Positions 12,701-22,296 of a stretch of 64,000 bases of DNA are shown here, piece by piece; position 1 is the stretch's first letter, and the number at the start of each line of letters is the position of its first letter. Source of the DNA: Mesostigma viride (lineage: Eukaryota; Streptophyta; Mesostigmatophyceae; Mesostigmatales; Mesostigmataceae). Location of the stretch: assembly GCA_009746045.1 (NCBI GenBank), contig RPFO01000002.1:2005506-2069505 (forward strand). The letters are read 5' to 3'. The notes beneath the pieces were generated by a model. It was not told where the DNA came from and made no database searches. It was given only the letters and a program-made list of their open reading frames with translations. Made by a program: the position numbers and the translations under genes.

Positions 12701-15700
12701 TGTCATGCTGCGACATCGTCCTTGTTTATCTGTTAGCGTGTCGCTGGAAATGGGCCATTGAGACCCTAGTAGTGCCTGGCAGGGGTACTGGGGGGGGGGG
12801 GGGGGGGCAGAGGGGGGGAAGCAGGGGGGCATCAAACGCGGGTGGGGAGCGGCACAAGTGTTTGGACAACCGTGTGTTGTGGGCGAAACTCATACCCTTG
12901 GCACATCGTTTGATGAGCCCACACGCCTGCCGAGCGTGAGCTTACCGAGCACGAGAGTGAGTCGCAGCCTGGCAGCAGCGAACAAGGCACGTTCCCGCGG
13001 CCATCCGTGCCCGATGGTTGACCCCAAGTGGCAGGGGCAAGCGTGGTAGAAAGGGTTGAAGAAGAGCGCTCGTGCCAGGCATGTAGGAGAAACGTAGTGA
13101 CGATGAGGGAACAGCAACAATAAGCATTCTCTTTAGGGAAGGGCGAGATGTTCACGCACATGTTAGAATAACAAACAGGTTTATGCATACTATAAAAATT
13201 ATCCGCTTGATTCCAAGGAGATCTTCCTGTAAAGTTCTTAGCGAAGCATTTCCATACAACAAATGCCGCCATACGTGCACACTGTACAGCTGCTGCCCCA
13301 AAGCCCCCTGTTTGCATCGTGTTGTCGTGTTTGTGAACGAGCAACCTGACCTCAACGCCACCCTCAACGTCAATCTTCGGGACGGATGGTTGGCATCAAA
13401 CCTGTGCAATATAAGCACGCGCTTTTCAAAAGCAAACCCAGCCAATCCACTGGACAAAGCTATGTGCGCCAGGTGGAAGGCGTTCCTCTCACAGCTAACG
13501 GTCACGCCCACACGCGGAAAAAAAGCAGCGACAGATGCAAGACCTTGCCACCATATCTGCTGGGCCTAACCAGATGCACATAAATGGCCCTTGCCATACC
13601 GGGAGCTTTTCCACACAACCACTCCACCAGCTTCAATACCTGCAGGCGATTTACCCGACTCTGCACCATTACCACGACCAGCAAATGCAGCTTCCCATAC
13701 TTTTACCAAAAAAGGACAAGAATGCAAATGTTTCTCTGCCTCCTGAACGGCCAGGCGCAGCTCAATCCAAACAGGAGCAGACAAGATAGCCTGGCACAAC
13801 CAGGCCGCAGCAGGCAGGTCCAGGCAAGACTCAGGGCAAGGACTGGCTCGGCAGTTGGGAAACTGGTAAAAGTTTGGCCAAATTCACTTGCAACTTCAAT
13901 TAAAACAGCATACAGCACTGGATTCGAAAGATTCTGCTGAACCCAATACACCACCCCTTCAAGTCAAGCGGGCATGTACTGGCAAGCGCTGCATGCTCTC
14001 ACCAACTTTGACCCCACTTTATTCACGAAATAAATTAAGAAAAGAAATAATTTAGGAAAGAAAAAAAGCATGACCTAAAAGTGGAGGGGTAGACATGGGG
14101 AACAGAGCGATGCAACATGTTAAACAGGAGAGCTCAAACAATCAGGCGGCAGCAGCACCAGCAACCGCAGCAAATACTGTCGTCAACAGGAACAAGGTTG
14201 TCTTCTGTGTCTAAGCAGCTGCTCGCACTCTCGCTTGACCACTATGGACGACAGGATGCACACGCAGGTAACGGCTACAGGGCGGCAGGGACAATTGATT
14301 CCCAATGCTAGCACACGCACCGTGGTCAAACAGCTCTCCCAGTGGTGACGAGGAGTTGGTGCGCCGGGCCTGCTTGCCGTCAACCGCATCAAACGTCTGC
14401 CCGTGATGTCCACCACACAAGCGCGAGGCAGGATGCCGTGGAAAGGACAGCACAACACAGGGGGATTTGGGGGGCAAAGAGACCGCCATTCACAGATAAG
14501 CTTGGCAACATGTCAGAAATGCCAAGGCTCGTGACGTAGTTGGGTCCCTCAAGCACAGCAAGACCGTGCTGCAATAACTTGTCCCTGCAGTTGACATCCG
14601 GCATACATGCTATCATATATGTGGTAATTCTGCATAACAAGAAACATTTCCAGTGGTGGCTGCAAAGATGCCAATCTGTGACTTCATACTTGGCAGGATT
14701 CCTTTACGGAGCAGAATGCCAACCCAGGTGACATTCCGAGCGCAACCCAGGTGCTGTTCCAAGAGCAAGCAAGTTCTATACAGGAACCATCGTACAATCA
14801 AGACATGGGTGCAATTGCTAGCATCATGCAGCGCCATGGATGCGGTCACGCATCTCTTCCACCGGGCTTGTCATCCATCACTGGGCAGACTGGCTGGCAC
14901 ATTATCCTCACGCTCGTGGTCATCGCCACGCAGTGCTGCGCCACCAACATCAAAGGTCTGCACTTGGCTGACAAGCCGAAGATGCAACCCTTCTGCACAG
15001 GCAGCCTGTGGTGCTGATCTCCTCCGATGCCTGCCCACACACACGAACCCATCCAAGCTGCCACGACCATCATGGCTGACATATGCATTGTGGTGTATGC
15101 GAGCATTGCGCGGTGGCCGCTAAGCCTTCCAAACTACAGCACACAGCCCTGCCTCCAGATCGGGGATAGCGCCTCCATTACACTGAGTGCACACCCACCT
15201 GGACAGATCAACTATATGAATAAAGCCTGGCCATAGAATCCACGAAAGCACCGCCGAAAGAAACTATGTAATCCCGCGAGCCATAGCCAACACACAGGCA
15301 TCAGCTGCAGCTGGGGAGCACCCACCCACCCACCCACCCACCCACCCACCCACCCACCCACCCACCCACCCACCCACCCACCCACCCACCCACCCACCCA
15401 CCCACCCACCCACCCACCCACCCACCCACCCACCCACCCACCCACCACCCCCACCCACCCACCCACCCACCCACCCACCACCCACCCACCCACCCACCCA
15501 CCCACCCACCCACCCACCCACCCACCCACCCACCCACCCACCCACCCATCCACCCACCCAATGAGCTGGTCAGTGGCAAGCAAGTTGAGCAATCGCAGGT
15601 GGGTGCATCCACTGTAAGCTTGGTACAGGAAGAGCAGGATGGGATGGAAGAGGCAACGCCCACGGATCTGTACTTGTTGAGGAACAGTGATCAGAACCTA

Positions 15701-18610
15701 TTCTTACCTGGTACAGGAAGAGCAGGATGGCGTGCAGCAGGTAGACGATGCGGGGCGACTCCTCGCGCAGGTTGGGGGAGAACCACTGCCGTGGCGAGGA
15801 CGGCACAAGGGGCCGAGGACGGCACAAGGGGCCGAAGACGGCACAAGGGGCCGAGGACGGCACAAGGGGCCGAGGACGGCACAAGGGGCCGAGGACGGCA
15901 CAAGGGGCCGAGGACGGCACAAGGGGCCGAGGACGGCACAAGGGGCCGAGGACGGCACAAGGGGCCGAGGACGGCACAAGGGGCCGAGGACGGCACAAGG
16001 GGCCGAGGACGGCACAAGGGGCCGAGGACGGCACAAGGGGAGCACAACATTGGCAGGGCCCACAAAGGGGAATGTGGCAGAGATGCCATACGGAGGAGGT
16101 GGCGAGGGACGGCAAGAGAAACCCAAAGGTAAACAACGGCAGGTGCCGCAGAACCACAGATGCGAGCACAAGCAAACATGCGCCAACGCGTGACCAGGTT
16201 CATCCACCGGGTAACCCGCCCGCAGTCACCAGGATGCATGGCTCAACCGCTGCGGAGGACGTTGCGGACGATAGACCTGGCAAGAGGGTCTGCGTGCCGG
16301 AAAGCAAACGATTCTGTGATAATTTTCCAACATCCAGAAAAAAACGAACGCAAACTCCCACCAGCAAGGCCTTGACTAACAATTAAAAGTCCACCCCGCG
16401 GCCGTCATATCCCACGCCTGCACACAGACAGCAGTGCCCCATCCTGCTACCAGCATTTGAAAAACGGTGCCCTTATAGCTTCAAACTATGCAAAACATAT
16501 AAGCCTGCACTAAGTGCAAACCAACCCTGCCACCGCCCGACCCGCACCTGCGCCTCAAGGCCCCAACTTCAGTACCCGACATCATGCGATAACCCCATGC
16601 AGATAGTACAGAAAGGTCCCACGCCGGCCACTTGCAGGAGGTGAGGAGGTGCATCAAACCCAGCTTTATTCCGTGAGCAAATACTGCGTACAGAAATTAA
16701 ATCCCGGAAGGAAAATGACATGCTGCGTAAAAGTGCCATGGCAGGCAGCAACAAAAGGGCTTGATGCGCAGGGAGGGAGGGAGGAAGGGAGGGAGGGAGG
16801 GAGGGAGGGAGGAGGGAGGGAGGGAGGGAGGGAGGGAGGGAGGGAGGGAGGGAGGGAGGGAGGGAGGGAGGGAGGGAGGGAGGGAGGGAGGGAGGGAGGG
16901 AGGGAGGGAGGGAGGGAGGGAGGGAGGGAGGGAGGGAGGAGGGAGGGAGGGAGGGAGGGAGGAGGGAGGGAGGGAGGGAGGGAGGGAGGGAGGGAGGGAG
17001 GGAGGGAGGGAGGGAGGGAGGGAGGGAGGAGGGAGGGAGGGAGGGAGGGAGGGAGGGAGGGAGGGAGGGAGGGAGGGAGGAGGGAGGGAGGGAGGGAGGG
17101 AGGGAGGGAGGGGGAGGGAGGGAGGGAGGGAGGGAGGGAGGGAGGAGGGAGGGAGGGAGGGAGGGAGGAGAGGGAGGAGGGAGGGAGGGAGGGAGGAGGG
17201 AGGGAGGGAGGGAGGGAGGGAGGGAGGGAGGAGGGAGGGAGGGAGGGAGGGAGGGAGGGAGGGAGGGAGGGAGGAGGGAGGGAGGGAGGGAGGAGGGAGG
17301 GAGGGAGGGAGGGAGGGAGGGAGGGAGGGAGGGAGGGAGGAGGGAGGAGGGGAGAGGGAGGGAGGGAGGGAGGGAGGGAGGGAGGGAGGAGGGAGGGAGG
17401 GAGGGAGGAGGGAGGGAGGGAGGAGGGAGGAGGGAGGGAGGGAGGGAGGAGGGAGGGAGGAGGGAGGAGGGAGGGAGGAGGAGGAGGGAGGGAGGGAGGG
17501 AGGAGGGAGGAGGGAGGGAGGGAGGGAGGAGGAGGGAGGGAGGGAGGGAGGGAGGGAGGAGGGAGGGAGGGAGGGAGGGAGGGAGGAGGGAGGGAGGGGA
17601 GGGAGGGAGGGAGGGAGGGAGGGAGGGAGGGAGGGAGGAGGGAGGGAGGGGGGAGGAGGGAGGGAGGGAGGGAGGGAGGGAGGGAGGGAGGGAGGGAGGG
17701 AGGAGGGAGGGAGGGAGGAGGGAGGAGGGGGGAGGGAGGGAGGGAGGAGGGAGGGAGGGAGGGAGGGAGGGAGGGAGGAGGGAGGGAGGGAGGAGGAGGG
17801 AGGGAGGAGGGAGGGAGGAGGGAGGAGGGAGGGAGGGAGGGAGGGAGGGAGGGAGGGAGGGAGGGAGGAGGGAGGGAGGGAGGGAGGGAGGGAGGGAGGA
17901 GGGAGGGAGGGAGGAGGGAGGGAGGGAGGGAGGGAGGAGGGAGGGAGGAGGAGGAGGGAGGGAGGGAGGAGGGAGGGAGGGAGGGAGGAGGGAGGAGGGA
18001 GGGAGGGAGGGAGGGAGGGAGGGAGGGAGGGAGGGAGGGAGGGAGGGAGGGAGGGAGGAGGGAGGGAGGAGGGAGGGAGAGGGAGGAGGAGGGAGGGAGG
18101 GAGGGAGGGAGGGAGGGAGGAGGGAGGGAGGGGGAGGGAGGAGGGAGGGAGGGAGGAGGGAGGGAGGGAGGGAGGGAGGGAGGGAGGGAGGGAGGGAGGG
18201 AGGGAGGAGGGAGGAGGGAGGGAGGGAGGGAGGGAGGGAGGGAGGGAGGGAGGGAGGGAGGGAGGGAGGGAGGGAGGAGGGAGGGAGGGAGGGAGGGAGG
18301 AGGGGAGGGAGGGAGGGAGGGAGGGAGGGAGGGAGGGAGGAGGGAGGGAGGGAGGGAGGGAGGGAGGGAGGGAGGGAGGGAGGGAGGGAGGGAGGGAGGG
18401 AGGGAGGGAGGGAGGAGGGAGGGGAGGGAGGGAGGGAGGGAGGGAGGAGGGAGGGAGGAGGGAGGGAGGGAGGGAGGGAGGGAGGGAGCCGGGAGGGAGG
18501 GAGGGAGGGAGCCGGGAGGGAGCGAAATGAGAAACCTGCGAACTGAGGGAGAGACTCACCGCCGCCATGCCGCAGGAGAGGAGCACGAAGGAGAAGCCGA
18601 TCAGCGTGAT
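3781..18610 (-). CDS. AAPT: Aminoalcohol (ethanolamine/choline) phosphotransferase, multi-exon, N-terminus incomplete
   Basis: This integral ER membrane enzyme transfers phosphoethanolamine or phosphocholine from the CDP-alcohol to diacylglycerol, the last step of the Kennedy pathway. Thirteen minus-strand exons were found: 18610-18560, 15785-15708, 14396-14321, 12968-12946, 12436-12324, 11169-11075, 10452-10384, 9412-9340, 8317-8213, 7305-7221, 6687-6625, 5576-5515 and 3857-3785. From the second to the twelfth, phases join exactly. The catalytic motif DGx2ARx8Gx3Dx3D reads DGKQARR...GELFDHGCD across exons 3 and 4. Later landmarks are [46 protein letters not shown] and [13 protein letters not shown]. 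The located exons give about 322 residues; the plant family is about 390. Missing are the N-terminal exon(s) and one exon of 3k+2 nt between 5515 and 3857. The last exon either splices at 3785 or ends at an in-frame TGA at 3781-3783. Whether it prefers CDP-ethanolamine or CDP-choline cannot be told. Confidence 0.88.
4445..4577. repeat. 45-bp minisatellite, 3 copies
   Basis: Three near-identical 45-bp units containing CACCGGAGTAGCACGCAT and CCAGCATCCATATCTC, at 4445, 4490 and 4535 (last unit truncated). They lie in the AAPT intron region between the exons at 5515 and 3857. Confidence 0.9.
6053..6130. repeat. 24-bp minisatellite, left block
   Basis: About three copies of a 24-bp unit (CTTCCTATTCCTTCTGCACG plus CCCC), with GCATGCCG variants at the right end. 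It was originally continuous with 6256-6411 and is now split by a 125-bp insertion. Confidence 0.85.
6131..6255 (-). mobile_element. Short retroelement insertion with 10-bp target-site duplication
   Basis: The insertion is flanked by CCTTCTGCAT at 6121-6130 and again at 6256-6265. On the minus strand it runs from TTTTCTAGATAGC through AGTTCGATCACGCGG, ATATGTGCTACATGACCTCC and CACGGAGGCATGTTATA, into a (TTTAA)n tail. The CACATAT...TCC...CGGAG...ATGTTA end matches the LINE 3' ends at 29.04, 32.1 and 34.68 kb, so it is a short or severely 5'-truncated copy of that family. Confidence 0.75.
6256..6411. repeat. 24-bp minisatellite, right block
   Basis: Six to seven copies of the same 24-bp unit as at 6053-6130, within the AAPT intron between the exons at 6625 and 5576. 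Confidence 0.9.
8381..8730. repeat. (AGGGAGC/AGGGGGC)n 7-bp array
   Basis: About 50 heptamers, alternating in blocks between AGGGAGC and AGGGGGC with occasional AAGGAGC. It lies in the AAPT intron just upstream (in gene orientation) of the exon ending at 8317. The coding-strand RNA would be pyrimidine-rich (CUCCCUG type). Confidence 0.95.
11236..11462. repeat. (CCCA)n array, about 56 units
   Basis: Near-perfect CCCA tetranucleotide array in an AAPT intron, ending only about 65 nt from the acceptor of the exon at 11169. The pre-mRNA strand is (UGGG)n, a strong G-quadruplex former in principle. Long THPP and VGGW open frames over it are shadows of the repeat. Confidence 0.97.
12946..12968 (-). 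CDS. AAPT: 23-nt micro-exon of AAPT carrying the last catalytic Asp
   Basis: The minus strand reads CTGCTGCCAG|GCTGCGACTCACTC...TGCTCG|GTAAGC. With the G left over from the exon ending at 14321 it encodes G-C-D-S-L-S-C-S and closes in phase 0, matching the exon that starts FQTLALAS at 12436. The joined [16 protein letters not shown] matches the plant AAPT pattern FDHGCDALACAFETLA. The exon supplies the final Asp of the CDP-alcohol phosphotransferase motif, so skipping it would both shift the frame and remove a catalytic residue. Confidence 0.85.
14321..14396 (-). CDS. AAPT: Catalytic exon of AAPT
   Basis: It encodes [16 protein letters not shown] followed by SPLGELFDH and one base of the next Gly codon. 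Acceptor GGGCAG|ACG, donor CACG|GTGCGT. It contains the first part of the CDP-alcohol phosphotransferase signature (D-G-x2-A-R, then G-x3-D), expected at the membrane face where the Mg2+ and CDP-alcohol bind. Confidence 0.9.
15319..15560. repeat. (CCCA)n array, second block
   Basis: About 60 CCCA units with three small interruptions (CCACCACCC near 15446, 15450 and 15478). It lies in the AAPT intron between exons 15708 and 14396. Confidence 0.97.
15617..15641 (-). repeat. Duplicated fragment of the AAPT exon at 15785-15708
   Basis: TGGTACAGGAAGAGCAGGAT here is identical to the exon end at 15709-15732 (the LLFLYQ codons). In this copy the GTAAG donor is replaced by AAGCTTAC, so it is a non-functional exon-end duplicate about 91 bp downstream in the intron. 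Confidence 0.75.
15796..16040. repeat. 19-bp minisatellite, about 13 copies
   Basis: Unit GAGGACGGCACAAGGGGCC, nearly perfect. It ends about 10 nt from the acceptor of the AAPT exon at 15785, so the repeat itself must provide the branch-point and polypyrimidine region (minus strand CCCCTTGTGCCGTCCTCGGC). Confidence 0.95.
16770..18522. repeat. (GGGA)n / GGGAGGA array, 1.75 kb
   Basis: Almost pure purine on the plus strand: GGGA units interspersed with GGA deletions and a few GGGGA or GGAGAGGGA variants. It starts about 37 nt downstream of the donor of the AAPT exon 18610-18560 and fills most of that intron, so the transcript carries a polypyrimidine (CUCC)n tract of more than 1.7 kb. The 589-681-codon open frames over it are repeat shadows. 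Confidence 0.97.
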
Positions 18611-19760
18611 CTGTGGCAGGGACTCAAGTGACAGCGCAGGGTGCCCATCCAGGAATCCATTGATGGTGGCGAGATCGTCACGGTGAGGAGTGGTGATGTG
18701 GCATGCTGACAGGGTACTGTAGGTCCTTTGCAGAGCAAGCATGCCTAAGGCGCCTTCTACAAAGGCCCCACAACTTCATGAACAACGTCAGTAAGCATGG
18801 GACGGCGCACTATCATCCCTGCAGAGAATGTCTGCTCCTGGTAGCGTTACCTGGTTCTCCATTACCATGTAGTTGGCAGCACTAAGCTCAAGCACGGGTG
18901 CTAGCATTAAGCATGCCTACGTACAAGAGAGAGACGAAGGGCGAAGTGCTTCCATCAGGATAGCAGCAGTGAGACACATGTAAAATTTGACATGTAAGCG
19001 TGCCCGGTGGCATTTAGCGCACGTGGCGTACCGGTAACACCCTGCGACAACCCGCATGAGCCACCTACACTACAAATGGAGCAGCTGCGCAGGTCGCGAC
19101 GGCAGAAAGAGCACACTACGGCGGCGCTATCAATACATATCCACAAGCAAAGTCTGCAAGCTCATCCGTCTCTCACGTATGCCCGCCCTGCCCCGGGTGG
19201 TGCACAGCCCCCCAACCCCCGCCCTGGCCCTGATCCTGGAAGCCATGTTCTAGGGTCCAGGGCATCCGATGAAACAGAATCATCAATTGAAGCAAAATGT
19301 GTTCAATAGAACGAATGATGAGCCACCCACCAGGTTCGGCCTGCAGACCACCCAGCGAGCCGCCCCCGTCCATGATGCATGCATGGCGGCGATCCAACAG
19401 CAAGAAGCGCGGGGGGAATGCGGGGCATATCAATAAGCCAGCCACATCCTGCTGCGCATGCAACCGAGAGGGCACACACCGGCCACGCTGTCCAAGAGTT
19501 GGGGGAGGCACAAGGTGGAAACGCACCATGCATGCTGGCTTATATGTACACCTACACACCCGATGTTGCCTCCTCCTTGGAAGCACCACAACATGGCACG
19601 GATGAGTGGCACCACGTTGCATGCTGGCAGGCAGGCAGGCCACATCCACAGGCTTGGGCACGACACCGCGGCTGGACTCGACCGCCACAAGGAGTGCCAT
19701 TACCAACAACAACAAGCACTCTTCCCCGAGCTTGACACACCCACCCAGGGATACTACAGT
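18611..19760 (-). other. 5' part of the AAPT locus; first exon(s) expected but not located
   Basis: The family has about 40 residues before the ITLIG segment, including a GVDxSxL motif and PxW. I found no convincing match on the minus strand here or in 20446-22290. The 180-codon minus frame at 19173-19715 shows no family features. Confidence 0.35.
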
Positions 19761-20445
19761 GCCCTACCCTGCCCTGCCCTGCCCTGCCCTGCCCTGCCCT
19801 GCCCTGCCCTGCCCTGCCCTGCTCTGCCCTGCCCTGCCCTGCCCTGCCCTGCCCTGCCCTGCCCTGCCCTCCCTGCCCTGCCCTGCCCTGCCCTGCCCTG
19901 CCCTGCCCTGCCCTGCCCTGCCCTGCCCTGCCCTGCCCTGCCCTGCCCTGCCCTGCCCTGCCCTGCCCTGCCCTGCCCTGCCCTGCCCTGCCCTGCCCTG
20001 CCCTGCCCTGCCCTGCCCTGCCCTGCCCTGCCCTGCCCTGCCCTGCCCTGCCCTGCCCTGCCCTGCCCTGCCCTGCCCTGCCCTGCCCTGCCCTGCCCTG
20101 CCCTGCCCTGCCCTGCCCTGCCCTGCCCTGCCCTGCCCTGCCCTGCCCTGCCCTGCCCTGCCCTGCCCTGCGCTTCCCCGCCCCGCCCCGCCCCGCCCCG
20201 CCCTGCCCTGCCCTGCCCTGCCCTGCCCTGCCCTGCCCTGCCCTGCCCTGCCCTGCCCTGCCCTGCCCTGCCCTGCCCTGCCCTGCCCTGCCCTGCCCTG
20301 CCCTGCCCTGCCCTGCCCTGCCCTGCCCTGCCCTGCCCTGCCCTGCCCTGCCCTGCCCTGCCCTGCCCTGCCCTGCCCTGCGCTTCCCCGCCCCGCCCCG
20401 CCCCGCCCCGCCCTGCCCTGCCCTGCCCTGCCCTGCCCTGCCCTG
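19761..20445. repeat. (CCCTG)n pentanucleotide array with two GC-rich interruptions
   Basis: About 135 CCCTG units. The interruption CGCTTCCCCGCCCCGCCCCG occurs at 20171 and again exactly 210 bp later at 20381, showing a segmental duplication inside the array. Confidence 0.97.
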
Positions 20446-22296
20446 TTGACAAGCTTGACAGCATCAGCGGTTCACTCGATGTTTACATCATCATTTAGCG
20501 CAAAAATTTGATGTGCATGACAGAACCACCTCATCCGCCCATCCGCCGTGACTGCCCTCGTCCATCGTGGCATCAACCAAAGCACACGTCAACTGCCCAA
20601 CAAGGGAGGAAATAGGCTCCCTGCAATTGAGGTGTACCTCAACCACATGAGTAGCATGTCCACAGCTACAAGTGGCATGAACAGACCGCCCTGGCTACCT
20701 TGGTTCCAGAATATATAATAGAAAACCGCCATGCACTGCATATTTGCTGCTGTTAAAAACTACAAACCATTTAGAAAATCCCGACAAGAAGCAGACTACA
20801 TCGAGTTAAAACAATAAGATCCTACGCAATCCAGTGCGTTGGAAGGCAAAGCTGGGGGAAACCCCCCAAGATCCCGCAGCAATTTTTAAAAATTTCGCAA
20901 CGTCCATACATGACACGGGTATAGGAGCTTAAATTAAAAAACATAAGCCAGAACCCCTGTCCTAATTCGCGGAGGACTACCGTGAATGACTAATATTCCA
21001 GAACAAAAGCAAAAGCAAACCTGCACGACGGTAGGTGCGGACTTGAGACAGGTACCATCTCATCACCACCTAGTTTCATGTCTACTATGAGATTGCAACG
21101 ACTATATCGGCGACCGCAGCCGAACACATACCAGGAACCATGCTATACGAAGTAACGAAAGTTAGTCTAGATGACCGATAGGTTGTGCAAACGACTTGCT
21201 AGACGTTGTATCACGGAGATACGAGCATTTCCTAATCTACTGTCTATGCGCAATCACTTGTGGGGGCGTGTACTCACGCTAGCCACATTGGAAAGAAGCG
21301 CACGATGTATGTCCAATAAGGTTGGAAAATGTATTTGGCCATCAGCGATTTGTCCACACCGCTGTACTTGTAACGCCGCAGGCAGTCCATCCCATGCTTC
21401 CCTATGAAGACCCCCATCGAAGCTAAAATATATTACGAGGGCCGCCTGCGGCAAAATCTATGAAAAGGAAGGGGCGGCTTTTTGTCCGGTTCGACGTGAA
21501 TACAGGCACCAGCCTCACAAAGTTACGACTTTTGACACTGCGCGTCCCTCATGCTTGAAACAGTTTGTCCGACATGTTTGTCGTGCACGCAGAAACAGGC
21601 CTTTTGGCGCGAGCTGTGCTCAGTGCCAAGTTCCCGCGCCGCGCCGCAGCGGCCAGAAAACGCGCGCAAACAGACATTGCCAAGCTACTACCTAGTACAA
21701 CTAGTAGGCCAAAGAGCTCCGTTCACGGGCTCGTATCGTGATGATCGTGCATTATTATTACGCAATAATATACTGTAAGCAGCTTGCTTGCCTCACAACT
21801 CACAAGTAATGTTTGACAGGTTTTGCAATACAGTATATACATGTCTATTCGGCCTCAACAATCAACATCTCAATGTTTTGGCCCTTCATTTGCCACGCGT
21901 CCCCACTCCCCACTCCCCAGTCGCGGTGGAGGCTCCAATGTCGGAGGTTATTTTTGACTGGTATTTGACTAGTATTTGACTTCTTTTAAACTTGTTTTTT
22001 CTTTCACGAGCTTCACCTCTTTACATTTTTAGAGGATGGATCATCTGCGTGGTCAACTCCAGGTCAAGAAGTTCGGTCGTGCTGCGCGCATGGTTATGTG
22101 CGCTTTCCATCGCCGTACTTAAGTCACGCCCTTTCTGATAAGCGATGAGGCCAAGACAAGGATACTTATTAACGACGTGTGGTGATAGTTATTGGGTGTA
22201 CACCGTCCGAAATTTCAGCACAGGCTGGTGCAGCCCCTTGTGAAAGCTGCATTTTTTCTCAACCTTCCATGCTATTTCGGATTGCGTGACGTTATC
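20446..22296. other. Intergenic region between AAPT (minus) and GT29 (plus)
   Basis: Lower GC than the flanking genes. Small open frames (for example 21171-21407 and 21551-21778) have no recognisable features. The interval should contain the divergent promoters of both genes; no TATA box or other element could be assigned. Confidence 0.4.

Noticed and set aside
14751-15017. Plus-strand hydrophobic segment ([17 protein letters not shown])
   Set aside because: No splice sites or neighbouring exons fit, and it lies in an AAPT intron.
16649-18742. Open frames of 589-681 codons (GREGG / LPPSL repeats)
   Set aside because: They are translations of the (GGGA)n satellite; only the last 51 nt on the minus strand form a real AAPT exon.
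18780-18900. Minus-strand segment ending ENQ before GTAACG as the missing AAPT N-terminal exon
   Set aside because: It lacks the GVDxSxL and PLWxxPN features expected just before ITLIG.
19458-20511. PALPCPALPCP and GRAGQGRAGQ frames
   Set aside because: Shadows of the (CCCTG)n array with no flanking coding signal.
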